In this document: one piece after another, positions 1 through 9,006 of the stretch | Layout of the letters: every line of letters starts with the position of its first letter | Position numbering within the stretch: the first letter of the stretch is position 1 | Assembly (NCBI GenBank): GCA_020632885.1 | Contig: JACKEQ010000072.1 | Coordinates: 1-12,950, forward strand | DNA length: 12,950 nucleotides | Source of the DNA: Alphaproteobacteria bacterium | Lineage (GTDB): Bacteria > Myxococcota_A > UBA796 > GCA-2862545 | Reading direction: 5' to 3' | Notes under the pieces: model-generated | What the model was told of the DNA's origin: nothing | What the model saw: the letters and a program-made list of their open reading frames with translations, nothing else | Databases searched by the model: none | Program-made: the position numbers and the translations under genes

Positions 1-177
1 CAGACGGGCGGAACCGTCCGGCTGTCCCTGTGGAAGCGCCCCAGTCCGGGTCTACCCTCCGCCATGCCCCCAGCACTCCAACCCCTGTCGCACCGCCGCT
101 CCGGCCGGCTACCCTGCCCCGGCACTCCGCCCACGGCGTCTTCCCCGCCCGTGCCCGCTGTCTACCCCGCCCTCCGG
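1..177. other. Left-edge non-coding stretch with GGGTAG motifs
   Basis: No convincing gene lies between the left edge and the stop codon of the GNAT-like gene at 178. On the minus strand the motif GGGTAG occurs three times with roughly 55-base spacing (near 52-57, 109-114 and 162-167); two of these read GGGTAGA. A short inverted repeat (GACGG at 3-7, CCGTC at 14-18) is too weak to call a terminator. A minus-strand ATG at 65-63 opens a frame that stays open for 21 codons to the edge, with only a weak upstream GGAG, so it could begin a downstream gene but cannot be judged here. Plus-strand open frames in this area run into the antisense of the GNAT gene and look like shadows. Confidence 0.4.
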
Positions 178-1019
178 CTACAGCGCGTACGGCCCCGCTC
201 CGCGTCGCCCCACCGAAGTCGACACCTCCGCGCGCCCCATCTCCCGCGCCATGTGCACGACGGCGGGGTTCACGGTGTTCCCCCAGATCGTCGGGATGCC
301 GAAGGCGTGCAGCTCCGCGAGGAGGTGCCAGTAGGCCGCCCACCCGAGGCCTCGACCGCAGAGGTGCTTCGCGAGGACGACGTCCACACCGCCATGGATG
401 CTCATGCCGAGGTAGCCGACCACCCCGCCGCTCGAGTCGCTGACCACCCACGTGCCGGGGTACGGTGATCTCCAGCCCGCGATCAGGCCGTCTCGGAAGC
501 CCTCCACCCAGAAGGGACGCGCGAACGAGGGTGCGACGAGGTCCACGATGGCGTCGACGTCCCGGAGCTTCCGGGTGCGCACCTCCAGCCCGTGGTCGGC
601 GAAGCGCGTGCGGACTCGAGAGGTCACCCGCTCCAGCGCGACATCGACCGGCCCGACGAACGTCCGCGAGCCCACCACCAGGCCCGCCGCGACCAGGGCC
701 TCGACGGTCGGTCTGGCGGGAGGCAGGAAGTCCGCCATCCAGAGCACGTCCTCCCGGTCCGATCCCAGCGCCGAGGACGCATCCGCCACGGCAGCGCCGT
801 CCTCGGGGTCGACCAGCACCACCACGGACGCGCGGAGCTCCTCGGCAGGGCCGCGGAGCGCCAGCCAGGCGAGGTCCTCGGGACCCGACCATGCGGCTGC
901 CTGACGCGGCGCGACCGTCAGGTAGCCGTCCGGGAGGGGCACGGTGTGCCGCACGCGCGCGATCAGCTCGCGCACCTGGTCGTCGAAGGCCGCCGGCAGG
1001 GGTCCCGGCCGCCAGACGC

Positions 1020-1023
<4 letters not shown>
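178..1023 (-). CDS. GNAT-like acetyltransferase domain protein
   Basis: The protein has 281 residues. The C-terminal half (about 146-265) looks like a GCN5-related N-acetyltransferase fold: a strand with VVGYLGMSIHGG (201-212), then CGRGLGWAAYWHLLAEL (222-238), resembling the acetyl-CoA pyrophosphate loop R-x-x-G-x-G/A and the following helix, then NTVNPAVVHMAREMG (249-263), which matches the usual Asn and helix near the end of the fold. The N-terminal half (about 65-125) may be a second, degenerate GNAT-like half. The substrate cannot be told. The ATG start overlaps the stop of the upstream kinase gene as ATGA, and GAGG lies 8 bases upstream, so the two genes are probably translationally coupled and co-transcribed. 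A role modifying a kinase-linked target is speculation. The family call rests on motifs alone. Confidence 0.62.
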
Positions 1024-3107
<2,084 letters not shown>

Positions 3108-3112
3108 GCGAC

Positions 3113-3118
3113 ACTCTA
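3113..3118 (-). promoter_or_regulatory. Possible -10 box of a leaderless kinase mRNA
   Basis: On the minus strand TAGAGT (TANNNT class) ends 5 bases before the GTG start of the kinase, and no Shine-Dalgarno sequence is present. This is the spacing expected when transcription starts at or next to the start codon. No clear -35 element was found, and the gene may also be read from upstream genes across a 51-base gap. The call is inference. Confidence 0.3.
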
Positions 3119-3158
3119 CCCCGCTGCTGCCGCGCGGCGTAGCCCGATGTCCGACGGA

Positions 3159-4097
3159 TCAGAAGTCGTCGAGGGTGGCCGCGTTGACCTTCAGCTCCGC
3201 GATCGCCAGCGGGTTCTCGGCCTTGGTGCCCGGCCAGCTGTCGACGATCTGGATCTCGACGCCGCCCCACGCGCTGCCGGTGTAGCCGACGATGGTGGGG
3301 AGCAGCAGCCACTGCATGCCCTTCGCGTTCTCGGGGATGACGTGCTTGATCTCGGCGTCGTTGGCCTTGAGCACGACCGTCTTCGGACGGGCGTGCGTGG
3401 GGGGGCCCGCCTGGATGCCGACGCTCGACAGCCCGTAGCCGCCGGCCTTCGCGGTCATGGTCAAGCTGTTGCCCTGCGCGAAGAAGAAGGTGGTGGCCTT
3501 CCCGTCGAGCATGTTCGGCGCCTCGTGCTTGTCGTCCGCGGCCGGGGGATCCTCGGCCAGCATGAGCGTCTCGGCCGGGAACTCCACGAGGTGCACGCGC
3601 ATCTCGCCGATGGCGAGGTTGGGGTAGTCCACCCCGGGGTAGACCTCGTTGACCGTGAGCTTCACGGACCCGCCGAGCTCACCGCTGATCTTCATGTCGT
3701 TCAGGTCGACGATCTGCCAGCCCATCTCGTCCTTGAAGCTGACCTTCTGCTCGCCGATCTTCTCCTCGCCGCCCCCGATGCCCTTGCTGAACACCTCGAC
3801 GGTGGCGGACTTCACGCGGGCGTAGTCCTTGAAGGTGTCCTCGGACTTGGCCCACCCGGTCACGAGCGCGATCTTGTCGACGCCGGCCGTGGGGATGTCG
3901 ATCTGGAGCCACTGGCCCACGTTGTCCTGCTCGGGGTTGCACTGCCAGGCGGTCTCGAGGTTGCTGTCGAGCGCGGCGCTGATGGCGAAGGCGCCCTCAC
4001 CGAACCGGGAGTCCTTCTTCTCGGAGGACGAGCCGTAGCCCGCCAGCGCAGAGGTACAGAGCAGGCTGGCGGCGGCGGCGGTGAGCAGGCGGTTCAT
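3159..4097 (-). CDS. Secreted protein with duplicated discoidin-like domain
   Basis: A 312-residue protein with a signal peptide (MNRLLTAAAASLLCTSALA, likely cleavage after residue 19). Residues about 38-172 carry DSNLETAWQ (44-52) and GQWLQIDIP (61-69), the pattern of discoidin/F5-8 type C or NADase-type glycan-binding beta-sandwich domains, in which an Asp-rich start and a Trp precede a strand. A second, more diverged copy seems to occupy about 190-308 (NMLDGKATTFFFAQG), and both copies end in the same pattern: NLAIGEMRVHLVEF (160-173) against NPLAIAELKVNAA (295-307). A carbohydrate-binding or surface adhesion role is a family-level guess; no enzyme domain is present. The ATG start is set by GGAGGAA 4 bases upstream. 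It lies 46 bases after the OmpA gene, with a hairpin between. Confidence 0.72.
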   Translation of the reverse strand: MNRLLTAAAASLLCTSALAGYGSSSEKKDSRFGEGAFAISAALDSNLETAWQCNPEQDNVGQWLQIDIPTAGVDKIALVTGWAKSEDTFKDYARVKSATVEVFSKGIGGGEEKIGEQKVSFKDEMGWQIVDLNDMKISGELGGSVKLTVNEVYPGVDYPNLAIGEMRVHLVEFPAETLMLAEDPPAADDKHEAPNMLDGKATTFFFAQGNSLTMTAKAGGYGLSSVGIQAGPPTHARPKTVVLKANDAEIKHVIPENAKGMQWLLLPTIVGYTGSAWGGVEIQIVDSWPGTKAENPLAIAELKVNAATLDDF

Positions 4098-4114
4098 GGG
4101 TTCCTCCGGACGTG

Positions 4115-4139
4115 CGGCGGTGTAACCCCCTACACGCCG
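4115..4139. promoter_or_regulatory. Inverted repeat between the OmpA and discoidin genes
   Basis: CGGCGGTGTA (4115-4124) and TACACGCCG (4131-4139) are complementary apart from one bulged base, separated by six bases. The hairpin sits 5 bases beyond the OmpA stop and 17 bases before the next start. No T tract follows on either side, so it could be an attenuator, an RNA-stability hairpin or a protein-binding site rather than a simple terminator. Confidence 0.45.
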
Positions 4140-4143
4140 GTCC

Positions 4144-6048
4144 TCATCCGCCCTGATCCACGATGACGAACTCCACACGCCGGTTGGTCGCCCGCCCGTC
4201 GTCGCTGCGGTTGTCCGCGAGCGGTCTGGATTCCCCGAAGCCCACGGCCTCCAGCCGATTGCGCGCCACACCACGATCCACGAGGAACTGCACCACCGAC
4301 CGGGCGCGCGCCTGCGAGAGCCGCAGGTTGTAGTAGGCCCCACCGTCCCCGTCGGTGTGGCCCTCCACGCGGACCCGGCGGATCTGCGGGTTCTCGACGA
4401 GCACGCGCGCCACGGCCTCCAGCAGCGGGTAGCTGACCTTCTGGATCACCGCGCGGTCGACCTCGAAGTAGACCTTGTCGCGGAGATCGAAGCGCGCGGC
4501 CTGGACGACCACGAGGGGGCGCTCGTCCGGGCACCCGTCCGCGTCCTCGAAGCCGTTCGGGGTCTCGGCGACGTCGGGGCACACGTCCAGCAGGTCCGGG
4601 ATGCCGTCCGCGTCGTTGTCGGGATCGGGGCAGCCGTCGGTGTCCTCGAAGCGATCGAGGTCCTCGGGGTCGGCCGGACAGCGGTCCACGTCGTCGGTGA
4701 GCCCGTCCTGGTCGGCGTCCACGAAGCGCCGATCGTCCGGGCACCCGTCCGTGTCCTCGAAGCCGTTGCGGGTCTCCGGCACCATCGGGCACCGATCGAC
4801 GGGATCGAGGATGCCGTCCTGGTCGTTGTCGGCGTCCGGGCACCCGTCGTGGTCCTGGAAGCCGTCGATGTCCTCCGGGGCCATCGGGCACGCATCGATC
4901 GGCACGGGCACACCGTCTCCGTCGTCGTCGAGGTCCGGGCAGCCGTCTCCGTCCAGGATGCCGTCGACGTCCTCGGGATCGCCCGGGCAGGCGTCCGCGA
5001 AGTCCGGGAAGCCGTCCAGGTCGTTGTCGTCCTCCGGGCACCCGTCCTCGTCGCCCCAGCCGTCCAGGTCCTCCGGGACGGACGGACACTGGTCGTACTT
5101 GTTCGGGATGCCGTCCTCGTCGCGGTCGAGGGCCAGGGGATCGAAGCGCGGCGTGAGGGTGAGCCCGAGGAACAGGCGCCGGTCGGGGGCGCCCAGGCCC
5201 CCGAGCAGCGACCAGCCCGCCCCCACCGTGAAGCTCGCGACATCCACCGGCTGGATGCGGAGGTGCGGGAGCAGCTCCAGGGGACGCTGGGCGAGCCGCG
5301 CGCCGGACGCCGCCCCGGAGAGCTCCACGCCCGCCTCGATGGGCCGGAAGGGGTGCACGCCCACGGCAGCGCCGTAGGTGAGCCCGGAGCCGAACGAGAC
5401 CCCATGGAAGCTGTCGGCGCTCTTGAAGCGCGCGCCCAGCGTGGCCACCGCACGGATCCGGTGCTCCCGCTTCGCCACGGACCGGTCGGAGGCCTCCACG
5501 ACGAGCTCGGGCCCGAAGGTGGGCACGCCGTCGCCCAGGAAGGACCGAACGGACCCCGTGGGCAGGCTGACGGTGGCCTGGGCCGCCAGGGCCACGGGCC
5601 GCCCCTCGCGCCACGGCAGCACCGTGCCCTTGGCGCTGAACCGCACGTCACCCAGGCCGCTCGGGACGGGCTCGATGGGCCCGGTGCCCACGCCCGCCGC
5701 GCTGGGCTCGAAGCCCTCCTGCCAGAGGGTCACGGGCAGGGTCGCCCCGAACACGAGCCGGTTGCGCCAGCCCAGCGAGAGCACGAGGTCCGCGCGGGTG
5801 CGGGTGTCCACCACTCCATCCGCGAAGTCCGGCTCGGGACCCGCCACACGGCGCCCGTTCCGGAGCAGCACGACGGGGTCGTCGCTCGTGTTGACCCAGA
5901 TCCCCAGCCCGGCCTGGAGGTGCTCGAGGGGTGCGGCGGACGGGGCGCCCACGTAGCCGAGGGTGTCGGCGGAGGGCCGGAAGCGCTCCATGTCGATCGG
6001 CAGCGGCATGGGCTCCTGGGCCCAGGCCCCGAGCGCCGCGATCAACAC
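4144..6048 (-). CDS. OmpA-family outer-membrane protein with TSP type-3 repeats
   Basis: A 634-residue protein. After a very short hydrophobic leader (1-10, cleavage likely after AWA) residues about 30-305 alternate in a way that suits a beta-barrel (for example LVFGATLPVTLW at 98-109). Residues about 308-508 are six thrombospondin type-3 calcium-binding modules of some 30-38 residues, each ending in DGCP. Residues about 520-632 are an OmpA C-terminal peptidoglycan-binding domain: VEGHTDGDG (561-569), NLRLSQARARSV (574-585) and TNRRVEF (621-627). It would anchor the outer membrane to the cell wall. The GTG start overlaps the stop of the upstream MYXO-CTERM gene by 7 bases; a TTG three bases on is the alternative. 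No Shine-Dalgarno sequence is visible, so coupled translation is likely. The leader lacks the usual positive charge. An in-frame TAG at 6124-6126 rules out a long upstream extension. Confidence 0.9.
   Translation of the reverse strand: MLIAALGAWAQEPMPLPIDMERFRPSADTLGYVGAPSAAPLEHLQAGLGIWVNTSDDPVVLLRNGRRVAGPEPDFADGVVDTRTRADLVLSLGWRNRLVFGATLPVTLWQEGFEPSAAGVGTGPIEPVPSGLGDVRFSAKGTVLPWREGRPVALAAQATVSLPTGSVRSFLGDGVPTFGPELVVEASDRSVAKREHRIRAVATLGARFKSADSFHGVSFGSGLTYGAAVGVHPFRPIEAGVELSGAASGARLAQRPLELLPHLRIQPVDVASFTVGAGWSLLGGLGAPDRRLFLGLTLTPRFDPLALDRDEDGIPNKYDQCPSVPEDLDGWGDEDGCPEDDNDLDGFPDFADACPGDPEDVDGILDGDGCPDLDDDGDGVPVPIDACPMAPEDIDGFQDHDGCPDADNDQDGILDPVDRCPMVPETRNGFEDTDGCPDDRRFVDADQDGLTDDVDRCPADPEDLDRFEDTDGCPDPDNDADGIPDLLDVCPDVAETPNGFEDADGCPDERPLVVVQAARFDLRDKVYFEVDRAVIQKVSYPLLEAVARVLVENPQIRRVRVEGHTDGDGGAYYNLRLSQARARSVVQFLVDRGVARNRLEAVGFGESRPLADNRSDDGRATNRRVEFVIVDQGG
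4525..5127 (-). repeat. Thrombospondin type-3 repeat array in the OmpA gene
   Basis: Six imperfect modules (OmpA residues about 308-508) share the pattern D-x-D-x-DG-I/F-P-D ... D-x-CP ... P-E-D/T ... DG-F-x-D-x-DGCP. Asp and Asn at fixed spacing should bind calcium, and paired Cys residues may form disulfides. The DNA repeats every 90-115 bases, which could allow copy-number change by recombination. Confidence 0.85.
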
Positions 6049-6356
6049 CGTCGGCGCCGCGGGAGCAGGAGGGGGAGCAGGAAGAGGCCCGCGATCGGGG
6101 CCTGCTCGTCGGCCCCGCAGCCCCTACCCCCGCCGAGCATGCCCTGCTGGGCGTCGCGCGGGCAGCCCTCGTTGTACAGGCGGTCGCAGTCGTCGTCGAA
6201 GTCGTTGCCGCACGACTCCTGGCGCCCGGGGTTGATGAGCGGGTCGCTGTCGTCGCAGTCGCCGTCGAGCACCGTCCAGCCGTCTTCGTCGCAGTCGCCT
6301 GGCGTGGGGCAGGCCTGCGCGTGCGCAAGGGACGAGAGGAGCAAGGAGACGAGCAC
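6042..6356 (-). CDS. MopE-like metal-binding mini-protein with MYXO-CTERM tail
   Basis: A 104-residue protein. Residues 1-13 (MLVSLLLSSLAHA) look like a short signal peptide. Residues 31-64 contain DGDCDDSDPLINPG (31-44), then CGNDFDDDCD (49-58), the pattern of the putative metal-binding motif found in the copper-binding protein MopE of Methylococcus. Residues 80-104 (CGADEQAPIAG, LFLLPLLLP, RRRR) form a MYXO-CTERM-type sorting tail: Cys, hydrophobic segment, Arg-rich end. In this family the tail directs processing and surface anchoring. The GTG start has only a weak upstream AGGG; no other in-frame start fits. It begins 32 bases after the nucleotidyltransferase stop, and its own stop overlaps the OmpA start. 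With a single repeat between leader and tail it is unusually small for the class. Metal binding is inferred. Confidence 0.75.
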   Translation of the reverse strand: MLVSLLLSSLAHAQACPTPGDCDEDGWTVLDGDCDDSDPLINPGRQESCGNDFDDDCDRLYNEGCPRDAQQGMLGGGRGCGADEQAPIAGLFLLPLLLPRRRRC

Positions 6357-6388
6357 GGCGCCCTGTATCCCGTCTCCGCCCGGGTGGC

Positions 6389-6967
6389 TCAGGTGCGCAG
6401 GAGCTCGCGGAGCAGGGCCGGGACGTCGCGGCCGCGGTGGGTCCCCCTGCTCATCACCAGGGCTGCGGCGGCCTCCGCCCGGGCGCGCTCGGCGGGCTCC
6501 AGGTGCTCCGCGAGCGCCAGGAGATCGGCGTGGTCGCGGGGACGATCCCCGTCCCTCGACAGGAGCTTCAGCACCACGAGATGCCCTGCACACGCGACCG
6601 GCACCACGAGACCCGGCAGGACCTCGAGCCTGTCGGCAGCCGCCGCCACCTCGGCCTCCAGCCCCGACGACGCGAACAAGAGGTCCACGCTCACGCCCGA
6701 TCCCTCCGGCGCCCAGAGCCTCTCGGTCGCGAGGCGCCCGGTCGCCAGCTGCTCGATCGACGCGTACGGCCTGTACCCACGCGCATGCAAGGCAGCGACG
6801 ACCCCTTCGGCCCCCGCGTCGTCCGCGACGCCCACGACCACGTCCACGTCGCGCGTGAAGCGAGGTTCGGCCCTGACGCTGACAGCGAGGCCCCCGACGA
6901 CGGCCCACGGCGCGCCGAGGGCGTCCAGGTCGTCCCGCACGCGCTCCAGGGCACCGGCGAGGGTCAT
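6389..6967 (-). CDS. AbiEii/DUF6036-like nucleotidyltransferase
   Basis: A 192-residue protein of the nucleotidyltransferase (DNA polymerase beta-like) fold. Seen: VVGGLAV (23-29), RFTRDVDVVV (36-45) with the metal-binding pair Asp40 and Asp42, a third acidic residue in VDLLF (Asp95), and LKLLSRDGDRPRDHADLLAL (133-152), the Lys...Arg-x-x-Asp pattern typical of AbiEii-type and DUF6036 proteins. Members transfer nucleotides to RNA or protein; AbiEii/MenT members act as toxins that modify tRNA. The ATG overlaps the stop of the small upstream gene as ATGA and has no Shine-Dalgarno sequence, so translation is probably coupled to it. The partner is not an AbiEi-like winged-helix antitoxin. Toxin activity is inference; a housekeeping or resistance-type nucleotidyltransferase cannot be excluded. 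Confidence 0.78.
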   Translation of the reverse strand: MTLAGALERVRDDLDALGAPWAVVGGLAVSVRAEPRFTRDVDVVVGVADDAGAEGVVAALHARGYRPYASIEQLATGRLATERLWAPEGSGVSVDLLFASSGLEAEVAAAADRLEVLPGLVVPVACAGHLVVLKLLSRDGDRPRDHADLLALAEHLEPAERARAEAAAALVMSRGTHRGRDVPALLRELLRT

Positions 6968-7152
6968 CGGGGACGGTACCGGAGGGGCCAGGGCAGCGGC
7001 TCGTCCTCGCGGGACACCCAGCGTCGCATGGCCCCATCCACCTCGGCCTCCGACCACTCGGGATGGCGACGGCGGAGGTTCTGGCGCTGCATCGCGAGAC
7101 CCATCTCCATGAGCTCGAGCGCATGCAGCAGGCGGCGGCCGGGATCGTCCAT
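6964..7152 (-). CDS. Small helical partner of the nucleotidyltransferase
   Basis: A 62-residue protein. Residues 7-52 are predicted mostly helical: ALELMEMGLAMQRQNLRRRH (11-30), then PEWSEAEVDGAMRRW (31-45). The pattern (an amphipathic helix with M-x-x-Q-N-L-R-R-x-H-P, then a short acidic-start helix ending in RW) recalls small uncharacterised proteins encoded beside nucleotidyltransferase genes in actinobacteria and myxobacteria; that is recollection, not a search result. AGGA lies 7 bases before the ATG. Its stop overlaps the next gene's start by 4 bases, so the two are made together, in antitoxin-first order. No DNA-binding motif is obvious. It may be an antitoxin-like cofactor or a substrate-binding subunit. 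Confidence 0.72.
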   Translation of the reverse strand: MDDPGRRLLHALELMEMGLAMQRQNLRRRHPEWSEAEVDGAMRRWVSREDEPLPWPLRYRPR

Positions 7153-7169
7153 GCACCCGTCCTACCGCG

Positions 7170-8099
7170 TCAGGCGTCGTCCCGCAGCGCTCGCATCGCG
7201 GCAGGCACGTCCTCGACGGACCCCTGAGGCCGGGCGCGCGACACGGCCTGCTTCAGCTCCTCGGCCACGAAGAGCACCTCCGCCATGTGCTCGCCCGGCA
7301 GGTCGACGAGCACCAGCCGCGTGTCCGGGTGCCCGGAGTGGAGGACCACGAGACGCACCCGGATGCGGTCGTAGAGCACGGCAACCTCGGTGACGCCGTG
7401 CAGATCGTACCCCTCCACCTCGCGGGACGTGATGCGGACACCCCCGATGGGACGGGGCGGGTCACGCTCGGAGAACGTGAAGGTCACACCGCCGTGGTCG
7501 CGTGTGCACCGGGGCTCCACGGGCTCCTGCCAGTAGACGTCGCCGTAGCGGCCCTGCAGCCGTCCGAGCTCTTCACGAAGCAGGAACTGCGACCGGAAGC
7601 TCGGCTCCTCCTCCCAGCGCCGCACGAGCGGGCTGCGGCCGTCCCACACCTCCACCCCGAGCTGCGTCGCGATCGTCTGGGCGAGCCAGGTCAGATCGTC
7701 CACCGAGGGCGCCCAGTCCTCCCCGCGCGCCGGTGTGCGGAACAGGAGCACACGGTCCGCGAAGACGTGCTGCGGACCGCCGGGCTGGCCCGTGATCACG
7801 ATCTTCGTGGGCCGGATCTCCGACCCGTTCGGAGCGAGGAGCCTCCCGCGGACCAGGCGGAACGGGGGCCGCGAGAAGGCCAGCACACCCGCCACCGCGA
7901 GACACAGGAACGAGCCCGCCGCCAGAGCGAGCCCCACCAGTGTGGAGACGACCGAGAGCGCCAGGGCCCCGAAGAACAGCACGCCCGCGAAGGCCAGGGC
8001 GGGGAGCGCCCGTACCGTGACGCGGGAGGACCCCGCGAGGATCAGGGCGTCGTCCTCGGCCCAGATGCTGTCCTGGAGGCCCGGCGGGATCGGGCTCAC
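7170..8099 (-). CDS. Uncharacterised two-helix membrane protein
   Basis: A 309-residue protein not assigned to any family. Two adjacent hydrophobic helices (about 33-54 and 56-76) form a hairpin near the N-terminus after a short polar segment, so the large C-terminal part (80-309) most likely faces the cytoplasm. That part is mixed alpha/beta with many charged residues; ITSREVEGYDLHG and a run of strands (about 220-268) precede a helix (about 269-288). No catalytic motif was recognised. The GTG start follows the stop of the secreted-protein gene after one base (TGA-T-GTG), indicating translational coupling and a working link between the two products. The stop is 17 bases before the 62-residue gene. 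A nearby hydrophobic-rich frame on the other strand is a shadow. Confidence 0.75.
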   Translation of the reverse strand: MSPIPPGLQDSIWAEDDALILAGSSRVTVRALPALAFAGVLFFGALALSVVSTLVGLALAAGSFLCLAVAGVLAFSRPPFRLVRGRLLAPNGSEIRPTKIVITGQPGGPQHVFADRVLLFRTPARGEDWAPSVDDLTWLAQTIATQLGVEVWDGRSPLVRRWEEEPSFRSQFLLREELGRLQGRYGDVYWQEPVEPRCTRDHGGVTFTFSERDPPRPIGGVRITSREVEGYDLHGVTEVAVLYDRIRVRLVVLHSGHPDTRLVLVDLPGEHMAEVLFVAEELKQAVSRARPQGSVEDVPAAMRALRDDA

Positions 8100-8100
8100 A

Positions 8101-8952
8101 TCAATCGGCGCCCATGTACGACACGCCGGCGTGGTGCTGCAGGCCGGCCTCGACCTTCCAGACGTTGTTCGCCGGCGAGATGTCGTTGATGCGCACCCAG
8201 ATCGTACCGTGGTCGGGCAGCCGGAAGACCTTCCCGGTGCCGAGGGGCTCCACGATGTCGATGGTGCCGTCGTAGTTCCGGAACCGGAGGATCGCCTGAC
8301 CCACCTTGCAGCCCGACGGGCACGGGTAGTCCGAGGGCACAGCGGCATCGGGGTCACCGTCCGCGTTGATCCACGGGCCCCCGTCGTCGACCTTGTAGTA
8401 GTCCTGGTCGCTGACCTCGATCCGGATGCGCTCGTCCTTGCAGAAGTCCATGTTCATGTGCCAGCCGGACGCCAGGTTGATGTAGTCGTGCATCTCCTGG
8501 GGCAGCAGGCTGCCACGGCACTCGCCCGCCGTGAGCCGCGGCGGAAGCCCGGTCGCCCAGTCCTCCCAGCCCTGGCCCTGGCCCGCGAAGTGCTTCCGGC
8601 ACCACTCGAGGTTCTCGCCCGCGATGGCCTCGACGTCCTTCGGATCCCCGAGGAGCACGGTCTCCACGTTGTTCACGAGGGTGTCGCCCATGGAGATCCC
8701 ATCGCCCTGCTCGCCGCGCCACTGGCCGATGATGGCCGCGATGGTCTCGGCGCGCGCGAGCTTCCGGGGCCCCTCGGCCATCCCGTCGAACTTGGGCGGA
8801 TGGTAGCACTTCCCGGCCTCCCCCTCGGGCTGCCAGCCCACGAGAGCGGTCTTCGGACCCTTGTCCTTGCCCTTCTTGGGCTTGTCCTTCTTCCCGGCGA
8901 CCGAGAAGACCAGACAGGGGACGAGGAGGGCTACGGTGATGGCCTTGCGCAT
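8101..8952 (-). CDS. Secreted protein with possible LecA-like domain
   Basis: A 283-residue protein with a classical signal peptide (MRKAITVALLVPCLVFSVAG, 1-20), followed by a Lys-rich stretch (21-34). Residues about 155-275 resemble the LecA (PA-IL) galactose-binding beta-sandwich in layout: a GW near the start (163-164), GPWINADGD (192-200), GCKVGQAILRFRN (214-226), and a late strand ending in RINDISPANN (254-263). In LecA the corresponding Asp and Asn-Asn bind calcium and sugar; here the loop is about two residues shorter. This is a distant resemblance and is inference. The N-terminal half (35-150, Cys49, 118, 145) is not recognised. The ATG is set by AGGAG 7 bases upstream, and a good promoter lies at 8977-9006. 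It overlaps closely with the membrane-protein gene that follows. Confidence 0.78.
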   Translation of the reverse strand: MRKAITVALLVPCLVFSVAGKKDKPKKGKDKGPKTALVGWQPEGEAGKCYHPPKFDGMAEGPRKLARAETIAAIIGQWRGEQGDGISMGDTLVNNVETVLLGDPKDVEAIAGENLEWCRKHFAGQGQGWEDWATGLPPRLTAGECRGSLLPQEMHDYINLASGWHMNMDFCKDERIRIEVSDQDYYKVDDGGPWINADGDPDAAVPSDYPCPSGCKVGQAILRFRNYDGTIDIVEPLGTGKVFRLPDHGTIWVRINDISPANNVWKVEAGLQHHAGVSYMGAD

Positions 8953-8976
8953 GGCTGCTCCTGCGGGCGGGCCGAG

Positions 8977-9006
8977 ACGATACGACCCGGACCCCGAACA
9001 TGACAA
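8977..9006 (-). promoter_or_regulatory. Sigma-70-type promoter of the minus-strand envelope block
   Basis: On the minus strand TTGTCA (9006-9001, five of six to TTGACA) is followed after 18 bases by TATCGT (8982-8977, four of six to TATAAT). Transcription would start near 8970, giving an untranslated leader of about 18 bases that carries the AGGAG site. The -35 element overlaps the T tract of the upstream terminator. Confidence 0.6.

Noticed and set aside
4525..5127. Spaced DNA repeats resembling a CRISPR or satellite array
   Set aside because: The periodicity is fully explained by protein-level TSP3 modules, and the copies vary throughout with no constant repeat and unique spacers.
4357..6858. 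833-codon plus-strand open frame
   Set aside because: It is antisense to the OmpA gene and its neighbours; the Asp/Val-rich pattern mirrors the TSP3 repeats and no domain is visible.
6357..7124. 360-residue extension of the MYXO-CTERM protein
   Set aside because: The upstream part overlaps the nucleotidyltransferase and 62-residue gene and is Arg/Gly-rich; the GTG at 6356 with a leader peptide is a better start.
8100..8357. Longer start for the two-helix membrane protein
   Set aside because: The extension would run through the secreted-protein gene in another frame with no family resemblance; GTG 8099 sits at a coupled junction.
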